Shown here piece after piece: positions 37,633-48,482 of a stretch of 64,000 bases of DNA. This DNA is from Babylonia areolata (taxonomy: Eukaryota; Mollusca; Gastropoda; Neogastropoda; Buccinidae), in NCBI RefSeq assembly GCF_041734735.1, contig NC_134878.1:40732329-40796328 (forward strand), written 5' to 3'. A model generated the notes under the pieces. It did no database searches. It was not told the DNA's origin and was given only the letters and a program-made list of their open reading frames with translations. The position numbers and the translations under genes are program-made. Position 1 is the first letter of the stretch; every line of letters starts with the position of its first letter.

Positions 37633-37812
37633 AGCCTTGGCCAAAGGAATGATTCAGCGCTTATAGCTTTTAGAGGCGTTTGATTGGCTAAGAGCGGACC
37701 GGGCAAGAAAGGGCGTCTTTTCACTGTTACCCGCGCGAAATTTGGCCAAGCAGAGCAAACCGACAGGCCTAGTTTGCATCAGTTTGACATGGTACAGTAT
37801 ATGACACCAAAA
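37633..37812. repeat. DIRS inverted terminal repeat (5' side)
   Basis: Partner of the left inverted repeat. Its outer 20 bases (37793-37812) are unique to this end and complementary to the right half of the internal complementary region. Confidence 0.88.
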
Positions 37813-38210
37813 CATGCTGTTAGAGAAAGGGATGGAAGGGGGTTATAGCTGAAGACAGATGAAAGGGACAGGGTGGGAAGGGTGGGGGGTTGGGGGGGTA
37901 GTGGGAGAGTAGTGGGGTAGTGAGGCTATTGAAAGTAAAACTTCTTTATTTTCCTTCACTAATTGCAAATTAAACCTTCTGAAATCACTATTAAAAAGGT
38001 ATGGGTCGTACATGACCCACACAAGCTTTCGAGGGGTGACCACGTTTTTTCCTCTTTAAAAAGCATGGGTCATACACAACCCACACAAGCATCTGTGTGT
38101 AGTTAAAACGCCACCTTTAATTACTCATTAACTAATTAATGAATTTTTTTCATTTTTTGGCAAAAGTTGGCCTTTTAGGTGTAGGAAGCATTTCTGAAAT
38201 TTCGTAGAAC
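37813..38210. other. Spacer with palindromic 'gggtcgt/acgaccc' units
   Basis: Two units at 37998-38035 and 38062-38095 share 'atgggtc(g/a)taca(t/c)(g/a)acccacacaagc'. They resemble the pair at 31000-31105 on the other side of the DIRS element. G-rich sequence lies at 37868-37905. No gene. Confidence 0.55.
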
Positions 38211-39848
38211 AAGAGAGGCAAGGCCTTCAAGACTCACTTGTGATACACTTTACAAAAAAAAAAAAAAAATCTAATCATTAAAATCTGATCTGTATTTGTT
38301 ATTATAAAGCTTCTGGATAAAAAAAAAAAAAAAGTCCTAACCAGATTCGAACCCCGCGTGTTCGGGTGAGAAGAAACTGTCTTACCCATTACGCTATCGT
38401 GGCTTCTTAACTGACGTTCTAAAATTTAATATTTGAACATACTTTTTCAAATGGCGATAAATCAATTGCCGTATTCGCAGTGAGAATGCTGTTTAAATCT
38501 TATTATTCTGGTGTATCTTGGGCATTCAAAAACTCTTTAAGGGCAATAAAAAATTCTTTTTAAGTCCGCGGTAAAGGAGACGTGGCTATCGCCGCAATCA
38601 CACTGCAACATTTAGCCGTTTTCTCTAGATCTAGATATATGTACAAGTTTAGTTACACCCGCCGGGAATGTAGTACAACACGGTCGATTCAATTTCTCTT
38701 TTATGTTCATTCTACTATTGTAGTTTTATAGTTTTAAAGTTGATATGAAAATTGAGTATTTTGTTAAACTAATAACATGCAGAGCCAAGTACAAGTACTT
38801 CTAAACGTCGTAAGAAGTGAAAAGGACTTCATTTTGAGAAAAGTCAAGACTGGAATTTTTTTCGTTTCATCGTGATCAATTCAAGGGTATTAACTCGCAT
38901 GGTTTACAATTTTTAACTGTGAATTCCGACTGATTCTGTGGATATTTTTATGGCAGTTTGGGGCATAATCCAGTAAGTGATGAGGCGTTCACAAATCTTT
39001 CTCTGAATAAATATTTAACGGTCTCCTTCTCCAACTTTCCATCACATGTTATCGTGTACTGTCCATTGAATATAGGATTGAACCGGCAGGTCAACAACTT
39101 GAGACAAAATGGCGTCGTTTGCGTTCGCGAAGAATATGAGCACGTGCTTTGAATGTGTATAAATATGTGTATGCAATTGATTTTTGATCATGACCTTCAG
39201 GGCTCAACCAATAGATCTGTAAAGTCCACTCTTCGTATTGATTTTAGTATTTTCCGAAAAAGACCACTTGGGCGAATGAACATAGTGAAAGCCCTGTACA
39301 CTGAGAGTAAAACACACAAGCTTTTTATGTATTGAGTATAATTTCAAAATGTATGTTTAAGATGAGAAAGATCAGTTTAAAGCAAATTAAGTCCCCTAGC
39401 ATTAATTACAGATTAATTTCCCTTTTTTACTATCTGCACCAAAACGTTTGGAAAATAAATAAAACTTCCATGCTTAGCAAAAGAAGTTCCTGTTTGAACA
39501 AAAAATGATAATGATGACTGCTCTTGTTGTTGTGTCAGAATATCAGATCAAAGTGCCAAGTTTAGAGAATACAAAAAATATAAATGCAGTTTGCATATAA
39601 TTTGGCTTTTAAAAAAAATTTTTGTGCCCATCCCAGAGGTGCAATATTGTTTTAAACAAGATGACTGGAAAGAACTGAATTTTTCCTATTTTTATGCCTA
39701 ATTTGGTGTCAACTGACAAAGTATTTGCAGAGAAAATGTCAATGTTAAAGTTTACCATGGACACACAGACACACACACAGACACACACAGACAACCGAAC
39801 ACCGGGTTAAAACATAAACTCACTTTGTTTACGCAAGTGAGTCAAAAA
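38211..39848 (+). repeat. Repeat R1 copy B (uninterrupted)
   Basis: Complete unit from AAGAGAGGCAAGGCCTTCAA to AAGTGAGTCAAAAA. It carries the tRNA-like head on the minus strand (B box within 38343-38352), 'aataacatgcagagccaagtac' at about 38773-38794 where copy A holds the LINE, the (CA)n tract, and the end hairpin. It is closely similar to copy A along its length. Confidence 0.88.
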
Positions 39849-40732
39849 TATTAAGAATTGGCTGAGATATCTGCATTTCTGTACCCTTCTGGGTTGTGTA
39901 CTACCCACGATAGCCAGCGAAGGTTAAAATGCAAGGAAATACAAAAAACAATATGGTTGTCAATTTGAGGACAGAACAAGATGAGGTCAGCATGGTGATT
40001 CAGTATATTGATGATTGGCTAGGTCGGAAAAATCAACAGCAGACAGAGGTTTGAATTGTGCGCAATTTTTAAAAAAATCATTATCAATTAAAACCATTGT
40101 AGTAATAAATTTTTGATTTACACCTTATAAGGAACCCAAGTTTTAGCAGTTAATGTGAATTATATCAATTGTAAGATTTTTTTTTCTTTTTCTCTGTATG
40201 CAAATTCCAGACAAGTCACATCTTCGGAAAAACAACAACAAAAAAACACCTTTCTACTGCAAACACAAACATGGAAACAAAAAATCAAAGTCGAAACTAA
40301 AAAAATGTTGTTCAAAATATGTTTATTGTATAAAATTTCACTGTTTAGCATTTTTCAGACTGTGCATGCAGCACTGCTTCAAATCTCAATCTCTTTTGTA
40401 GTGTGCATGATCATATTATGGTGGCATTATATCAGTAAAATGTATACACACCCATAAGACAATAAAGTATTGCATATCAATATGTATAAATAAAAGCATT
40501 CAACAAAGAAATTCATGGGTATATATATCAGTAAAATGTAAACACACACACACATGAAAACAAAGTTTGTCTCACCAATAAATGATACCAAAATCTATGT
40601 AATCTTTTCATAACACCTGGAAAAGTCACTCACATACACCCTCAGTAACACTTGGCTGTGCACATCCCCATCCCCACCAGCCCCTTTCCCAGCCAACACC
40701 AACCAACACCCAGACACACATGTGTGTGCTGA
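39849..40732. other. No gene recognised
   Basis: AT-rich DNA. A 'ctgggttgtgtactacccac' palindromic phrase at about 39890-39910 resembles the units flanking the DIRS element. There is a short (CA)n near 40543. No exon recognised. Confidence 0.45.
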
Positions 40733-41050
40733 ATGGCGCAACAGCCAAGTGGTTAAAGCGCTGTACTTTCAATCTGAGAGTCCAAGGGTTGAATCCCTGT
40801 CACAACACCTAGTGGGTAAAGGGTGGAGATTTTTCTTATCTCCCAGGTCAACAGATGTGCAGATGTGCTATTGCCTGAATCCCCTTTGTGTGTATATGCA
40901 TGGAGATCAAATACACAAATCAAAGAACCCACAATCCATGTCATGTGAAAGCAAAAACATATCTGGCATGCACCACCCCAAAAATGGAGTATGACTGCCA
41001 ACATGGTTGGGGTAAAAATGGTCATACATGTAAAAGCCCACTCATGTACA
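40733..41050 (+). mobile_element. tRNA-derived SINE
   Basis: Head 'tggcgcaacagccaagtggttaaagcg' includes an A-box-like element, with a slightly decayed B box 'gggttgaatccc' about 40 bases on. The body shares 'gggtaaagggt.gagattttt' and 'tgtgcaga' phrases with the SINEs at 47053-47375 and 53836-54322, so the three are one family. It ends close to R1 copy C. Confidence 0.8.
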
Positions 41051-41074
41051 TAATTTTGCAGCCCATGAACAAAC

Positions 41075-42695
41075 AAGAGAGGCAAGGCCTTCACGACTCA
41101 CTTGTGATACACTTTAAAAAAAAATAATTTTTTTTAATCTAATCATTAATTTGTGTTCTGTATTTGTTATTATCAAGCTTCGGGTTAAAAGAAGAAAAAA
41201 ACAACAACAACCTAACAGCAGATTCAAACCCTGCGTGTTTGGGTCAGAAGAAACTGTCTTACCCATTACACTATCATGGCTCCTTAGTTGACGTTCGAAA
41301 ATATAATATTTAAACATGCTTTTTTAAAGGGTGATAAATCAACTGCCGTATTCGCAGTGAGAACGCTGTTTAAATCATATTATTCTGGTGTATCTTGGGC
41401 ATTCAAAAAATCTTTAAGGGCAATTAAAAATTCTTTTTAAGTCCACGGTAAAGGAGATGTGGCTATCACCGCAATCACACTGCAACATTTAGCCGTTTTC
41501 TCTGGATCTAGATAGATGTACAAGTTTAGTTACATCCGGTTGACACGGTCGATTCAATTTCTCTTTTATGTTCATTCTAGTTTTATAGATCTAAAGTTGA
41601 TATGAAAATTGAGTATTCTGTTAAACTAATAACATGTAGAGCCAAGTACAAGTACTTCTAAACGTCGTATGAAATGAAAAGGACTTCCTTTTGAGAAAAG
41701 TCAAGACTGGAAATTTTTACATTTCATCAATTCAAGGGTATTTATTCTCATGGTTTATTATTTTTAACTGTGAATTCTGACTGATTCTGTGGATATTTTT
41801 ATGGCAGTTTGGGGCATAATCCAGTAAGTGATGAGGCATTCACAAATCTTTCTCTGAATAAATAACGGTCTCCTTCTCCAACTTTCCATCACATGTTATC
41901 ATGTATTGTCGATTGAATATAGGATTGAACAGGCAGGTTAACAACTTGAAACAAAATGGCGTTGTTCGCGTTCGCGAAGCATATCAGCATGCGCTTTGAA
42001 TATGTATAAATATGTGTACGCAATTGATTTTTGCCCATGACCTTCAGGGCTCAGCCAATAGATCTATAAAGTCCACTCTTCGTATTGATTTTAGTATTTT
42101 CCGAAAAAGACCACTTGGGCGAATGAACATAGTGAAAGCCCTGTACACTGAGAGTAAAAACACACAAGCTTTTTATGTATTGAGTATAATTTCAAAATGT
42201 AATGTTTAAGATGAGAAAGATAAGTTTAAAGCAAATTAAGTCCCCTAGCATTAATTACAGATTAATTTCCCTTCTTTACTGTCTGCACCAAAGACATGCA
42301 AAATAAATATAACTTCCATGGTTAGCAAAAGAAGTTCCTGTTTGAACAAAAAATGATAAAAATGACTGCTTGTTGTTGTGTCAGAATATCAGATCAAAGT
42401 GCCAAGTTTAGAGAATAAAAAATATATAAATATAACAGTAAATTCAGTTTACATATAATTTGGTTTCTTTTTTTGTGTGTGTGCCCATCCCAGAGGTGCA
42501 ATATTGTTTTAAACAAGATGACTGGAAAGAACTGAATTTTTCCTATTTTCATGCCAAATTTGGTGTCAACTGACAAAGTATTTGCAGAGAAAATGGCAAT
42601 GTTAAAGTTTACCACAGACACAGACACACACACACACACAACCGAACACTGGGTTAAAACATAGACTCACTTTGTTTACACAAGTGAGTCAAAAA
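41075..42695 (+). repeat. Repeat R1 copy C (uninterrupted)
   Basis: Third R1 unit, in the same orientation as A and B. It has 'aataacatgtagagccaagtac' at 41629-41650 (the second empty site for the copy A LINE), a decayed tRNA-like head, the (CA)n tract and the hairpin end. Small indels distinguish it from B, so it is not a fresh tandem duplicate. Confidence 0.88.
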
Positions 42696-42983
42696 GAAGA
42701 CAACTGCATGCTCAGCCACACACTCTAATATGAATGCAAAACATCTCCACTCAAGCACTCGCCTGCTGGTGAAGCTCAGAGGATGTGGTGGGAGGAGGGG
42801 AAGGTAGGAGGAGGGCACAGTGTTACAGTCCTATAAGCGTTTTGACTGAATGCACTAATGGCCATGGGAATAATAAATGATAGGGAAACAAAGCAAAAAT
42901 AATTTTGGGACTGAGTGTACAAATAACCATCTCATCAATGAATCATAGATCAGAAAAGCAGGGACAAAAATTTAAACAAGTAC

Positions 42984-43082
42984 CTTGGATGCAAATCCAC
43001 CAGTGCCTTTTGTGGAAAAGGAAGGACTGAGCAGTTCAAATTCCTCATGATGCATATACTGACATGGTGCTGGATTGTCACT
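42984..43082 (-). CDS. STPG1: STPG1-like exon (PG-rich repeat start)
   Basis: 33 codons between acceptor ttctccacag and donor AAG|gtactt, phase 0 at both sides. It encodes SDNPAPCQYMHHEEF then ELLSPSFSTKGTGGFASK. The NPAPxxY motif is the variant Pro-Gly-Pro…Tyr signature of the family. Confidence 0.65.
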
Positions 43083-45558
43083 CTGTGGAGAAAAACAAGA
43101 AACAAAATGACAGCCATTTCTACTGTTCATCACTATCAACATGAGGAGTGCATACAAATAAGCGACAGAATAAACATTTCCATAAAATTCCAGTGTTTTA
43201 AAGTCATCACTGTCAATGCATAAATGAGGACATGTGACAAATCAAAACAAAATCAGGCAATGTGTTTCAATATTCTCCTGAAAATACATTGAGTCTGCAA
43301 CTAGATTTGTGCACACCCATTAAACATTCTGCAAATGATTAACTGACTGAGAGGGGACATACAAATTCAAAGACACACACAGACATACAGACACACACAT
43401 ACACACACCTCTGCCCCTCACACACACACACACACACACAGACACACACACACATTGTGTTTGAATTACAGCTAACATAAAAGATTTTGTCATTTTGAGA
43501 CTTGTGAAATTCAGGACAGGAGATTTCTCTTCAAAGTTCTGGTGACCTTTGTGTCAGTAATGATTAAAAAGAAAAGTTAATGTCCATGAAAACACTGGCA
43601 ATCACCTTAATTCACATATGTCTCAGACTAAAGTCAGATGCAAATTTCTGTAAAATATTCTTACCATATAAGCATTTGTGTTGAAACGCTTAGACTTTGA
43701 AAGAAAGCCTTTGGTGCCTTCACTGCCTGTGATAATGGTATGATATTTGGCGGGAATGGATGTATTACATCTCCCTGAAATCATTATTATTGATGTTATC
43801 GATAACAATGAAAATTTTTAACATCATAATCTTATAACGTTAATTTGATGTACTCATGTTTTACATGATTTCTGATGATAGGGATGCTTGCATATTACAT
43901 GTGCAGTAATAATCATAATCAACAGTTCCATAGCACCCATCCAGAATCTCTGCTCTTGGACCTCTATAAATGATTTTTTCAAACACACACACACATAGAT
44001 AGATGGATAGAAAATTTTAAATCACACACACACACACACATACACACACACACACAGTCAAAGCCACTTATAACAAATCACCGAGGATATTCAAAATTGC
44101 TTCGTTATATCTGGCTTTTGTTGCATCCAACACACTGGCTATATCGAATTTCTATCAGGTTGCTTCATTATATCCTGCATGTTGTGTTCCTCTCTCTCTT
44201 AAACTCTCACACACACACACACACACACACATTCTCTTTCACTTTCTCTCTCTTTCTCTCTCAGACACACATATGTGCGCCTGCATACACGGACTCATTT
44301 CCTAGGCTGTTAAATGAAATTCCAAATGATTTTAAAACATTTCTTTCCAAAATATGGCTGTAAATAAATGTAAACAGATCACATAGGTCTATGCTACAAT
44401 TTGAAGGCTTAGAAACCAAGCTTAAGTAAAACAGACGAACAAAATTCACTGTAATATTCTGAGGATTTCTGAAGAAAAGACTGTCAAAAGAAATCACACA
44501 ATGCCATTATTTGAAGGCTGGATGGAGAAAGGAGGGGATTTCTGCACTGTTTATATTTTCACACTGTTACTGTTTGGTCACTGAAGTATGCACTGGTATG
44601 AAAAAAAAAACTTAAGTAATTGATTTTAAGTCTGCCATACCAGACAGCATTTTGTGCTTGTCACAGCTTGACAAGAAATCATGATAACCAAAAACAAATC
44701 GTGTCTTTATAAGACCTTGAAATGAAAATGATAATTTTTTTTTTACTTTTCTCCATCAACTTTTCTTTCAACTTCTTGAATAATTTCAAACTTTTGCTTT
44801 AGCAACAGACCTATGCAACAAGCAGATGCCATGATGAAATGGCCTAAGAAATCAAAGCCTGCCATCCTCCTTCCCCTCACCCCACCCTTGTCCCTCTAGC
44901 ATCTCTCTACAGTCTTTGAACCTTTGACCCCATGGACACTTGCTTTACAGCACTTGCTTTACAGGACTTTAGAATCTGATTTCATTGCTTATGAATTACA
45001 GAGGTGACATTTACCGTACAACAAACATACAGTAAAAAAAATACTATGAACTTTTAATCTACCTATGTGTATGTGAAGCTGTGTAAGAAAATGAAACAAG
45101 CTATGGGTTACGCATCAAGTCAAAAACATGTATAAATGTGTGATTTCCATTTAGAGCAACACATAGAAAGCTCTACATTTCATGTGCCTATGCAGACACT
45201 CCTCCATCTTCCTAGAATAGACAGCGATTGTATGAAGCGATATACATCGCAGCGAACCAACCAACCATTTTCAAGAAATGATTCCCGAATGCAAAAGTAA
45301 CTACTTCTCTAAATCTGGCTTGAACTCTTCAAGGGGCCAAACATATGACGGCTTCATTCTAACCATTGTGATCACCCGCTGGGGACTCCAAAACTGACCA
45401 TTTCGTTATAAGCGGAATTTTGTTACATCCAACTTCATTACATCTGACCCATTTATAGGCATGTAAAGAAGGATTTTTGCCAGGAACAACCTTTTTGCTT
45501 CATTACATCCAGCATTCATCACATCCGACTTTGTTGTAAGGGGCTTTGACTGTACAGA

Positions 45559-45594
<36 letters not shown>

Positions 45595-46383
45595 CATACC
45601 TACAAAACATGAAAACACAAGGTGAATCCTGGAATCCCTGTCACCACTCTATAAAAATATTTCAACATGGGTAGACCCTCAGATGAAAACAACAAAAATG
45701 CTAGAACCCCTCCCCCACCCCACCCAACCGCACCCCACAAGGAAATGACTGTCATTCTTTTCTTTTTCCTCTGAACAAACACAAGCAAGTCCAGTTACTG
45801 TTTGAACACAGTACTTTTCAAAATGATACAGGGGAAGAATATCTTAGACATTAAGGCAAAGTTCCTGACTGTAGGAGCCTGAAATGAAAAGGATCTCCGG
45901 CAGTATGTTATAGCTCTGAATGAGACAAGTCTTTGAAGTTCAGTATCAGATGAAGAATGAACATGGAAAGAGGGAATATGAACATTATCTATTCAAACCA
46001 AGGGAGTTTACAGTCTCGGCAAGCTCCCCTGTCAAACTGATACCGAAAAGCACAGAAATATACTGAACATTTATTCTTCCAAACTGATACATGTGGACAC
46101 AGGTGGAAATACTGTAGAAATTAGTTCCCTTTTCTTGCAGTTTATGCCAATGTAGGAAAATGGAAACCATTTTAATGAAATAGATTTCAACGCCAAAGCA
46201 ATGCCCAGGCATTGGGTTCAAATGTGATGAGAAAGATATGACAGAGCGGTGAAATAAATTGCCGTAAAGCATATGGCAGAAAAAAATATGAAGAAGTGAT
46301 GCAACATAGTTATGCTTTACTGACATAAGGATGTGGTGAGCAACATTACTTGTATTCTCTGGTCTTTTACGTTGATATCTTGG

Positions 46384-46426
<43 letters not shown>

Positions 46427-47550
46427 GTCACAATGTTTTTCCTCTTACATAAGGTACAACTTATTCATATGGCAGTTATTTTCTTTCATGGTTTTGTTGT
46501 CATCAAGATGCCAGTGGTTCTTTATGTCTGTTAATCAGTTTCCGTCAAGATGTCAAATCCTGTCTCTCAACAACCCCCCACCCCCTCTCTTGCCCCCAAC
46601 CCTCCCCATCACTTCGCTTGTGAAGCTGATAAATCTACATCATAAATCTGTTTTAAGTAATATCTTTGGGCATGTAAATGACTTTCTTTTTTCGGGTGGC
46701 ACGGCGATTTGCGGGCCTGCAGCTTCACTTAGGTTGTGACAGGGCCTTGGGCCTGAAGGCCTGAGTGCAGCTCCGCATGCAGTTGCGCCTCAACCTTTAA
46801 GGCCAAAATTCTTTTCCCTCCTTTCTTCTCTCTCCACGCTGCGCACCTCCCCCACACTGACGGCTGATGGACATTGCAGGAAGAAGAAGCCGCAGCATGT
46901 AGCGCGTGCGCACGCGCACTCACACACACGCTGAATATTTGCATTCCATACAATAATTGCTTGAACAATTTTTATAAGAGTACCAGTCATGTTGCACAAG
47001 CGATGATGTTTGAATTCTTTTTCTGAAGCTGCCAAATAATTTGTCAAGCACGTTCTTCTTCTTCTTCTTTCCGTTACACGACTAACTTCGACTTGCCGAT
47101 GACTCTGTCGTGGTTCATGCATGCTGGGTATTTTCGTGTCTCCACAACCCACCGAACACTGACATGGGTTACAGGATCTTTAACGTGCGTATTTGATCTT
47201 CTGCGTGCATATACACACGAAGGGGGTTCAGGCACTAGCTGGTCTGCACATATATTGACCTGGGAGATCGGAAAAATCTCTACCCTTTACCCACCAGGCG
47301 CCGTTACTGTGATTCGAACCCGGGACCCCCAGATTTAAAGACCAACGCTTAAACCACTTGGCTATTGCGCCAGTCACGTTGACAGTAACCTCGTCATTTT
47401 CCCTGTTCATTTCCTCCCCAGTGTTGTCCACCAGTGTGTCAACTACATCTCTTGCTGGTATCAGTGGACGCAGTGATCAAACCTTTGCAAATGCGACCTG
47501 AGAGGGCACTGCTGTTGGCTCCTGACTGACCATTTTCACTGTCCGCCATG
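42984..47550 (-). CDS. STPG1: STPG1/MAPO2-like gene, partial
   Basis: Two splice-bounded exons (43774-43665 and 43082-42984) join in phase 0 to give SIPAKYHTIITGSEGTKGF, LSKSKRFNTNAYM, then SDNPAPCQYMHHEEF and FSTKGTGGFASK. This matches the N-terminal region of STPG1 as I recall it: a SIP..., a KGF.S..KRF segment, then an N-x-P-x-P-x-x-Y repeat start and a K-G-T-x-x-F segment. STPG proteins carry short Pro-Gly-rich repeats and are linked to sperm tails and cilia; STPG1 has also been tied to apoptosis signalling. Three to four hundred residues of C-terminal exons are not found to the left. The first exon is tentative. Confidence 0.6.
43665..43774 (-). CDS. STPG1: STPG1-like exon (N-terminal)
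   Basis: 110 bases between acceptor aatgatttcag and donor ATG|gtaaga. It enters needing one base from the previous exon and leaves in phase 0. It encodes RCNTSIPAKYHTIIT then GSEGTKGFLSKSKRFNTNAYM in two parts, with the KGF.SKxKRF motif. Confidence 0.65.
44055..45552. mobile_element. Possible pogo-like (Tc1/mariner) element with CAGTCAAAG ends
   Basis: Left end CAGTCAAAGCCACTTATAACAA and the complement of the right end CAGTCAAAGCCCCTTACAACAA match at 20 of 22 positions. Both subterminal regions repeat 'ttcgttata', 'cattacatc' and 'gttgcatcc/gttacatcc' phrases, as in pogo/Tigger-like elements. A TA follows the right end; the left side abuts a (CA)n tract and shows CA instead. No transposase frame is seen in the ~1.5 kb, so it would be non-autonomous. 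Confidence 0.55.
45559..45594 (+). repeat. (TC)n(TA)n microsatellite
   Basis: A pure TC run passes directly into a TA run, just outside the right end of the pogo-like element. Confidence 0.9.
45595..47052. other. Spacer (probable STPG1-like intron 1)
   Basis: No exon recognised. It holds a C-rich stretch at 45709-45735, the (GT)n at 46385-46423 and a GC-richer block at 46690-46930 that includes an alternating purine-pyrimidine 'gcgcgtgcgcacgcgcac' near 46899. The last could be promoter or untranslated exon sequence, but nothing proves it. Confidence 0.4.
46385..46423 (+). repeat. (GT)n microsatellite
   Basis: An uninterrupted GT dinucleotide run of about 19 units. Confidence 0.95.
47053..47375 (-). 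mobile_element. tRNA-derived SINE, well preserved
   Basis: Read from the right on the minus strand: 'ggcgcaatagccaagtggtttaagcg' (A box), then 'cccgggttcgaatcac' (B box), the conserved body with 'gggtaaagggtagagattttt', and a (GAA)n-like 3' tail at 47053-47070. It belongs to the same family as 40733-41050 and 53836-54322. Confidence 0.85.
47532..47550 (-). CDS. STPG1: Tentative first coding exon of the STPG1-like gene
   Basis: On the minus strand, a good start context (aaacATGGCGG) opens MADSEN and meets a donor-like G|gtcagt after 19 bases. This leaves one base, exactly what exon 43665-43774 needs to keep its frame (MADSEN-G-RCNTSIP). The fit of phase, orientation and position is encouraging, but a 19-base exon is easily found by chance. 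Confidence 0.35.
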
Positions 47551-48163
47551 TTTAACTCATTGTCAAAACACTAACAACGGAAATGTTTACGCAGCGGGAT
47601 TGTGTTCTCGTGCAAAATTTCCTTCATATCATTTTGTTGATCTCTGAACTGATAGTATTGAAAAATCTTCATCTAAAACTTACTAAATTCCCATGCTTCC
47701 TTTCTTTTTATTCGTTTAATGTTTTCATTTGTTTACATAATTTAAAATTTTGCTTAAGGGTTTAAAAAGAAAGCGTCTCAGTTGCCAAGGTTTAATTCGT
47801 TCATATTTAGGGAATTTTTTGTAATATAAAATGTTTAAAAAAAAAAAAAGGTCTACCGAAAATAAAACCAGAATCTAAATTCTGTCCCTCTAAATTTATT
47901 TAGATGGTGTTTAAACGTACCATACTGAAAAAAACACGGTTTTCAATTGTAACAGATTTTTCCCCTGAGAACCTGCATCAACCCGCTGACGATTCCATTT
48001 CAACCAATGAAAATACAGCTGTAAGCTTATATACACACAGGGGAAATACATCTGTTCTTTTCATTGGATAAACATTGGGAGAACGCGCTAAATTGGAATC
48101 ACTTTCGCGGATTTTTGCAACGAAGTAGGTTGTGCAATCGAAGTGTCAGCGTTTAGAGCAAAA
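47551..48163. promoter_or_regulatory. RRM2 upstream region, possible divergent promoter
   Basis: This 613-base interval lies between the tentative STPG1-like start and the RRM2 start. It has a CCAAT at 48004-48008 and three inverted copies (ATTGG at 48063-48067, 48074-48078 and 48092-48096), then an E2F-like TTTCGCGG at 48103-48110, about 55 bases before the RRM2 ATG. Mammalian R2 promoters are known to use NF-Y-bound CCAAT boxes and E2F for S-phase expression. Similar cell-cycle control is inferred here. Confidence 0.6.
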
Positions 48164-48229
48164 ATGTCTTTGTCAAAGAAAAACTTGTCAATCGAATTTA
48201 CAGCAGTGAAGATCAACGACAAAAATCAG
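48164..48229 (+). CDS. RRM2: RRM2 exon 1
   Basis: 22 codons from ATG (context agcaaaaATGT): [20 protein letters not shown] then NQ, donor CAG|gtgatt, phase 0. It is the variable N-terminal region; no other upstream ATG in frame gives an ordered start. Confidence 0.8.
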
Positions 48230-48439
48230 GTGATTTTTTTCTGTTTTTGTTTCCTGAAATAAAACTCAGAAAAGAATAATGTGCGTTGAGGGATTTCTTT
48301 ATAAATCAATGTAATTCCCGATTTTTGTTAACATCTTAAGATTACCCTTTTCAAAGCCTTTGTCACTTTAATCGGAACCAAACCAAATAACATTTAGTAC
48401 AAAACGAAACGGTAGACGAAATCCTTGAAGCAGACGACT

Positions 48440-48482
<43 letters not shown>

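Larger units (their letters stand above)
31471..37812 (-). mobile_element. Broken DIRS-type tyrosine-recombinase retroelement
   Basis: About 6.3 kb read on the minus strand. Order of parts: gag-like region (about 37400-34860), reverse transcriptase with RNase H (about 34850-33300; motifs SIDLKDAYFHI, LPFGLSLAPF, VYLDDWLI, then FTDTSSLGWGA and ELEAVRRAL), and tyrosine recombinase (about 33000-31990; core-binding LSASSVRGYRSAI and a late REVRATATS segment). There is no integrase of the DDE type. Ends are inverted repeats, with an internal complementary region beside the 3' end, as in DIRS1. Coding frames are broken in roughly half a dozen or more places, so it is a fossil of moderate age. Confidence 0.9.

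Noticed and set aside
38211-42695. R1 copies B and C as a tandem segmental duplication
   Set aside because: The ~1.2 kb between them contains a SINE and sequence not shared with the flanks of either copy, and each copy has the same defined ends as the distant copies A and D.
43370-44240. CRISPR-like spaced repeats
   Set aside because: The regular look comes from CA-dinucleotide microsatellites; there are no conserved repeats with unique spacers and the genome is eukaryotic.
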